Position numbers and translations under genes: made by a program
Shown: in pieces, positions 59,445-64,000 of the stretch
How positions within the stretch are numbered: position 1 is the stretch's first letter
How the letters are laid out: the number at the start of each line of letters is the position of its first letter
Notes under the pieces: model-generated
What the model was told of the DNA's origin: nothing
Databases searched by the model: none
What the model saw: only the letters and a program-made list of their open reading frames with translations
From: Sacculina carcini
Lineage: Eukaryota; Arthropoda; Thecostraca; Sacculinidae
Assembly: GCA_916048095.2 (NCBI GenBank)
Contig: OU696588.1
Location: 6,874,501-6,938,500 of the forward strand
Reading direction: 5' to 3'
DNA length: 64,000 bases

Positions 59445-59445
<1 letters not shown>

Positions 59446-59527
<82 letters not shown>
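59446..59527. repeat. (TA)n microsatellite at the Helitron C boundary
   Basis: About 41 TA units, ending exactly where the Helitron terminus CTAG begins. Confidence 0.95.
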
Positions 59528-59528
<1 letters not shown>

Positions 59529-62500
59529 TAGCATTAAAACCCGCCCGTTGTGCGGAACAATTCATTAAAATATTGGAAATTAAAAATATATAAGGCAAAC
59601 TCATAAAAACCTTAATCAATTAAAAAGTCTAAATTTCATTATTTTTAATTTTATTTTGACAAAATATTTTCACTCAGCCCCCCTCATATTTAAACCCGGC
59701 CGACGTGCGGAATAATTCAGAACTCGAACACCATCCGTTCTGGTTCATGAAGTCAAATCCATTAGTTTTGTATATGAATTTATTCTACACGGTGAAATTG
59801 AACGTTTTATTGCTGCCCGCGGGACATTTTTATTTCATAAAAATGAGCCATCGCTTCGTTTGCGTTTGAAGCCCCTGATCATTGAACCAGCGAACCATGA
59901 ACCAGCGCAATTATGTCACCTCATATTCGAGCATACATACACAGACAGACAGATAATTTCTTCTTTATGTATATATATAGCATTAAAACCCGCCCGTTGT
60001 GCGGAGCAATTCATAACATGAAATTAATATTCAATTCATTAAAAAATATGGAAAATTAAAAATGAATTAGGGTAAACTCATAAAAATATTAATCAATTGA
60101 AAATTATAAGTTTAATTATTTTTATTTCGACAAAATATTTCCCCTCAGTCCGCCTGAGTCATTTTTAAACCCGCCCGTCGTGCTGAATAATCCAGAACTC
60201 GAACACGATCCGTTCTGGATCTTGAAGTCAAATTCATTGGTTTTGTGTATGGATTAATTCTACAGGGTAAATTGAACGTTCTATTGTCTATAGTTGCTGC
60301 CCGCGGAACATTTAAAAAAAAAACTTTTTTTAAAATAAATCATTTGAAAAATGAACTAAAAAATGGAAAAACTTTTTTTATACCCGCCCGTCGTGCGGAA
60401 CAATTCATACAATAAAATTCATATTTGAAGTCAAATCCATTGGTTTTGTGTATGGATTAATTCTACAGGGGAAATTGAACGTTCTATTATCTATAGTTGC
60501 TGCCCGCGGAGCATTTTGATATTAAAAAAATTACCTTTCTTAAATGAACCATTTGAAAAAATGAACTAAAAAATGGAAACACTTTTTTAAACCCGCCCGT
60601 CGTGCGGAACAACTCATACAATAAAACTCATATCAAATCCATAAAATATAATGAATACAAATTGAAAACCAAAAAATGTAACCTATAAATATCTTAACCA
60701 ATATAAAAGTCTAAATGTGAATATTTTTGTTCTTATTTTGACAAATATTATCCCTCAACCCGCCTGATATATAAATCTGCCCGTCGTGTGGTATAATTCA
60801 GAACACAAACACGAAACAAACAATGAAAGATGATGAAATCTTTTCATCAGAATGTTTCCAAACTATATTTATGACTTAACATCATTCCCCAATATCATTT
60901 GCATAAGTACTATTTCACTTTTACCGCTATAATATTTATTGTTAAAATTTATATATTTTCCGCTATCATTAAAACCCAATATAACCTGAGTCAAACCTAC
61001 CCAACCCAACCCAACCATTCAATCTTGACCGCTCTCAGCCTAGTCTGAGGTGATTTAACTTATTAGTTTGTGATCACAAAATATACTGATGCGATCATAA
61101 TTTGTAATCAGAAGACTGAGATTATCTACCCCAGGGGTCCCAAACACGCGGCCCACCAATACTTTTCTCTCAACCCGCCAATATAGTACCGGGACCAAAC
61201 TGTAAGGCAGCTAAATTCACATTTTTTGCATAATGCGATATAATTATACACCATTATCATATTATCTCATAATTCCCGGTTAATGCTTCCACTAATGCAT
61301 CATATTTATACAGTTGTTATTTTTTGTATTACACCGATTTTACAGCCCTTGATATTACAGCCGATATTATATTATGCAATCTATATTCTGCTACGTATTA
61401 TTCCTAATACATATATCATCAGATCGCAAAATATATTTAAAGGTTCACATCATTCTCCAAAATCATTTGCTTAAGAGCTATTCTACTTTTATCGCTAGAA
61501 TACTTACTGCTAGCAAAATATCATATACCTCGCTATCATTTAAACCCACTCTTTATAGATACATTTAATTCGCCCGTCGTGCGGAATAGTTCATTAAATA
61601 TAATTAATATTCAATTCATAAAAAATTAGTGAAAATTGAAAAAGAAAAACAAACCCATAGGAATGTATAGCCAATATAAAAGTCTAAATGTGAAATTTAT
61701 GTTTCAATTTAGATAACATGTTTTTCCACAGCCCGCCTCATATTTAAAGCTGCCCGTCGTGCGGAATAATTCAGAACTCAAACACGAAACAAACACAAAG
61801 AAAATTGATGAAAAACGACCAACAGAAAAAGTGAAATTTGTAAATTCTTGTTTTAATTATTGACGATGTTTTTCCCTCAACACTGCTCAAATTCACACCC
61901 GTCCTTCGTGTGTAGTAATTCAGAAGTGTAACACTATCAAAACAATGAAACATCTCTATAATTCCAGATTTATGCGTCCGCTAAAACAGCATATTCATAT
62001 AGTTGGCATTGCATGATATTACAACCCATATCCTTATGCAACTTAAGCTTATGCAACTTGAAATTAAACCAATTAAATGATACAGTAAAATTCAGTAGTT
62101 AACTTTGTTCCCAGTAGTATTTTACCCACCCGTCGGGCGGAACAATTCATGTGTAAATATTGAGGACAATAAAGCCATTCTATTCAGTATAGTGTAGCAT
62201 TAATTAAACTGTGCCCAATAAAACCACACCATCCATGCTTGGAGCTAATATGATGCATTCTTAATTGTGATTGGGCTTCAGTGAAATTTAATCGGTGTAT
62301 ATTCCTGTGTAATCGCAAGTGCGCATAATAGCTGTCAAATTGGTAATATGTGCTTTTGACTTTACACCGCCGTAACTTCCTTCAGATACACTTTGGAAAA
62401 TTACAAATTATACCGTAGTGTAGAAAACAAGATTTCTAGCACGATGGTATAATTTATTTTTATGTGTTACAAATATTTACTGAGAAATAGTAGAAAAAGG

Positions 62501-63654
62501 AATTAATTTCAGTCGCCCGGTGTTCAAGTGCAATTTTGGATGTATTTGAGAATTTTGCCAATTTTACACGTTTTTTGTATCATTTGTGGGTAGAAATTAT
62601 AGCTTATCTTGTAGAACACAAAATTATCTACACAGTAGTATATTCCTGTGTAATCGCAAGTGCGCATAATAGCTGTCAAATTGGCAATATGTCCTTTTGA
62701 CTTTACACCGCCGTAACTTCCTTCAGATACACTTTGGAAAATTACAATTTATACCGTATTGTAGAAAACAAGATTTCTAGCACGATGGTATAATTTATTT
62801 TAATGTGTACCGAATAGTTACTGAGAAATAGTAGAAAAATGAATTAATTTTAGACGCCCGGTGTTCAAGTGTAATTTTGGATGTATTTGAGAATTTTGCC
62901 AATTTTACACGTTTTTTGTATCATTTGTGGGTATAAATTAGAACTTTTCTTTGTAGAACACAAACTAATTTACACAATAGTATAATTTTTATAGCTGTCC
63001 CATTGCTGGTTTATGAGGAATAGATAGCGAAATATTGACCAAAATATTCACGTTTTTTTGTGCTAATTTTGCCTTTTTGACTTTGTCATTTACACTTCAC
63101 ACCGCCGTAACTTTTTTTTAATACATTTTGGAAAATTAAAAATTATACCGTGTTGTAGCAAACAAAATTCCCAGCATGATGGTATTATTTATTTAGATGT
63201 GTGATGATTAGTTTTTGAGAAATAGAGAAAAAAGTATAGAAAATCGGATGCGTGGAGTATAAATAAAATTTTGAATGTAGATTGAATTTTTTTTCATGTT
63301 ACATATTTTATATTTAATTTTTGGGTATAAATTATAATTCGTTGAGTAGAACACAAAATTTTCGACACAGTGGTATAATTTTTATAGTTGTACCATCGCT
63401 GGTTTAATAGGAGTAGTCTTCAGAAAATTGACCAAAATTTTCGAATTTTTCAGGGTTCATTTTGTCTTTTCACCGCTATAACTTTTTTTGCTTCAATTTT
63501 TAAAATTTAAAATTTAACATATCGTGTAGACAAAAAAAATTTCCAACATGATGGTATAAATTTTTAGCGAGTACGCCAAGTGATGGTCGAGTAGCAGTTC
63601 ATAGAATATGGACCAAGGAGGGTGGGACACACACACAGACAGACACACAGAGGT

Positions 63655-63692
<38 letters not shown>
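59528..63692 (-). mobile_element. Helitron copy C, composite non-autonomous element
   Basis: The left end is CTAG plus the inverse terminal hairpin (cccgcccgttgtgcgga). It has the same fused 450-bp and long elements as copy B, with the inner CTAT end at 59977-59980, and the same 340-bp deletion relative to copy A. The right end is gtgggacacacacacagac then aggttatcttttatatata; the exact end lies in the (TA)n tract. B and C are clearly copies of the same composite. Confidence 0.78.
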
Positions 63693-63693
<1 letters not shown>

Positions 63694-64000
63694 TATTTAA
63701 AAATAGCTATAAGTATATACATGATGTAGATATAAATATACAAAATATGGTTATCACACTAAATAATTATAAATAAACTAATTATAAACTATAAGTGATA
63801 CGATACAGAATATCGTATAAGACTAAATCACTGAAATGGAACTGTTATACACTGAAACAGTGGTGTATATGTGAATGTAACCTTTACATTTTCAACGATT
63901 TACATAGACAGCTGCTGAGATAAGTTGATAAATTCCTGATCAAACCCCATCTTATTGGGGTTTGCGCGCCTATGATTATTGGACGACCAACGCGAGAGAG
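63693..64000. other. Right edge of window, no feature seen
   Basis: AT-rich, no recognisable gene. Exon 6 of the phospho-lyase gene is not visible here. Confidence 0.4.

Noticed and set aside
33844..64000. Exon 6 of the phospho-lyase gene
   Set aside because: I searched for the expected continuation after AYHGH...WVHT and found no matching peptide with splice sites; it probably lies beyond the window.

Overview
This window is intergenic and intronic DNA from an invertebrate animal. The evidence is two split host genes with spliceosomal introns, a tRNA-derived SINE, several LINE families, a BEL/Pao element, hAT elements, Helitrons and many (TA)n/(GT)n microsatellites. The element mix would fit a mollusc or other lophotrochozoan, but I cannot name the species. 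No bacterial-type genes, operons or CRISPR arrays are present.

Host genes, both on the + strand. (1) C-terminal exons of GBF1, the Golgi ARF guanine-nucleotide exchange factor, lie at 5420-5629 and 6112-6274, with a possible further exon at 6411-6489. (2) The first five coding exons of an ethanolamine-phosphate/phosphohydroxylysine phospho-lyase (ETNPPL/PHYKPL family, PLP-dependent class III aminotransferase fold) lie at 20817-20908, 21215-21333, 22663-22768, 24704-24832 and 33750-33843. The reading frame is continuous across every junction. Intron 3 appears to use a GC-AG splice pair. Intron 4 is 8.9 kb long and filled with transposons.

Layout. 1-4.2 kb: a GC-rich RT/RNase H retroelement (DIRS/VIPER-like, broken) beside a decayed LINE. 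4.4-9.5 kb: a hAT-type MITE, the GBF1 exons, simple repeats, and a SINE split by a hAT-type element with an exact 8-bp target duplication. 9.7-15.6 kb: three decayed minus-strand LINEs. 16.46-19.82 kb: an LTR retrotransposon with 815-817 bp LTRs, a 5-bp target duplication and a tRNA-His-type primer site, but no recognisable coding capacity. 20.8-33.85 kb: ETNPPL-like exons whose introns hold a MITE, a 13-bp satellite, a LINE, a foldback repeat and a 4.27-kb hAT transposon with another hAT nested inside its transposase. 34.9-43.8 kb and 59.5-63.7 kb: large non-autonomous Helitrons whose bodies are built from many copies of their own 3' end. 43.9-48 kb: inverted LINE pieces around a 250-bp-arm palindrome, plus a solo LTR. 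48.7-54.75 kb: a BEL/Pao retrotransposon with one gag-pol frame broken by only three stops. 55.25-58.5 kb: an element with ~540-bp inverted repeats ending in perfect hairpins, around a long ORF carrying a FEN1/XPG-like nuclease motif series.

The transposon genes are mostly pseudogenes. The live functions in the window are the two host genes. The most unusual items are the FEN-like nuclease element and the concatenated Helitrons. All assignments come from reading translated sequence and repeats by eye; no database search was run.
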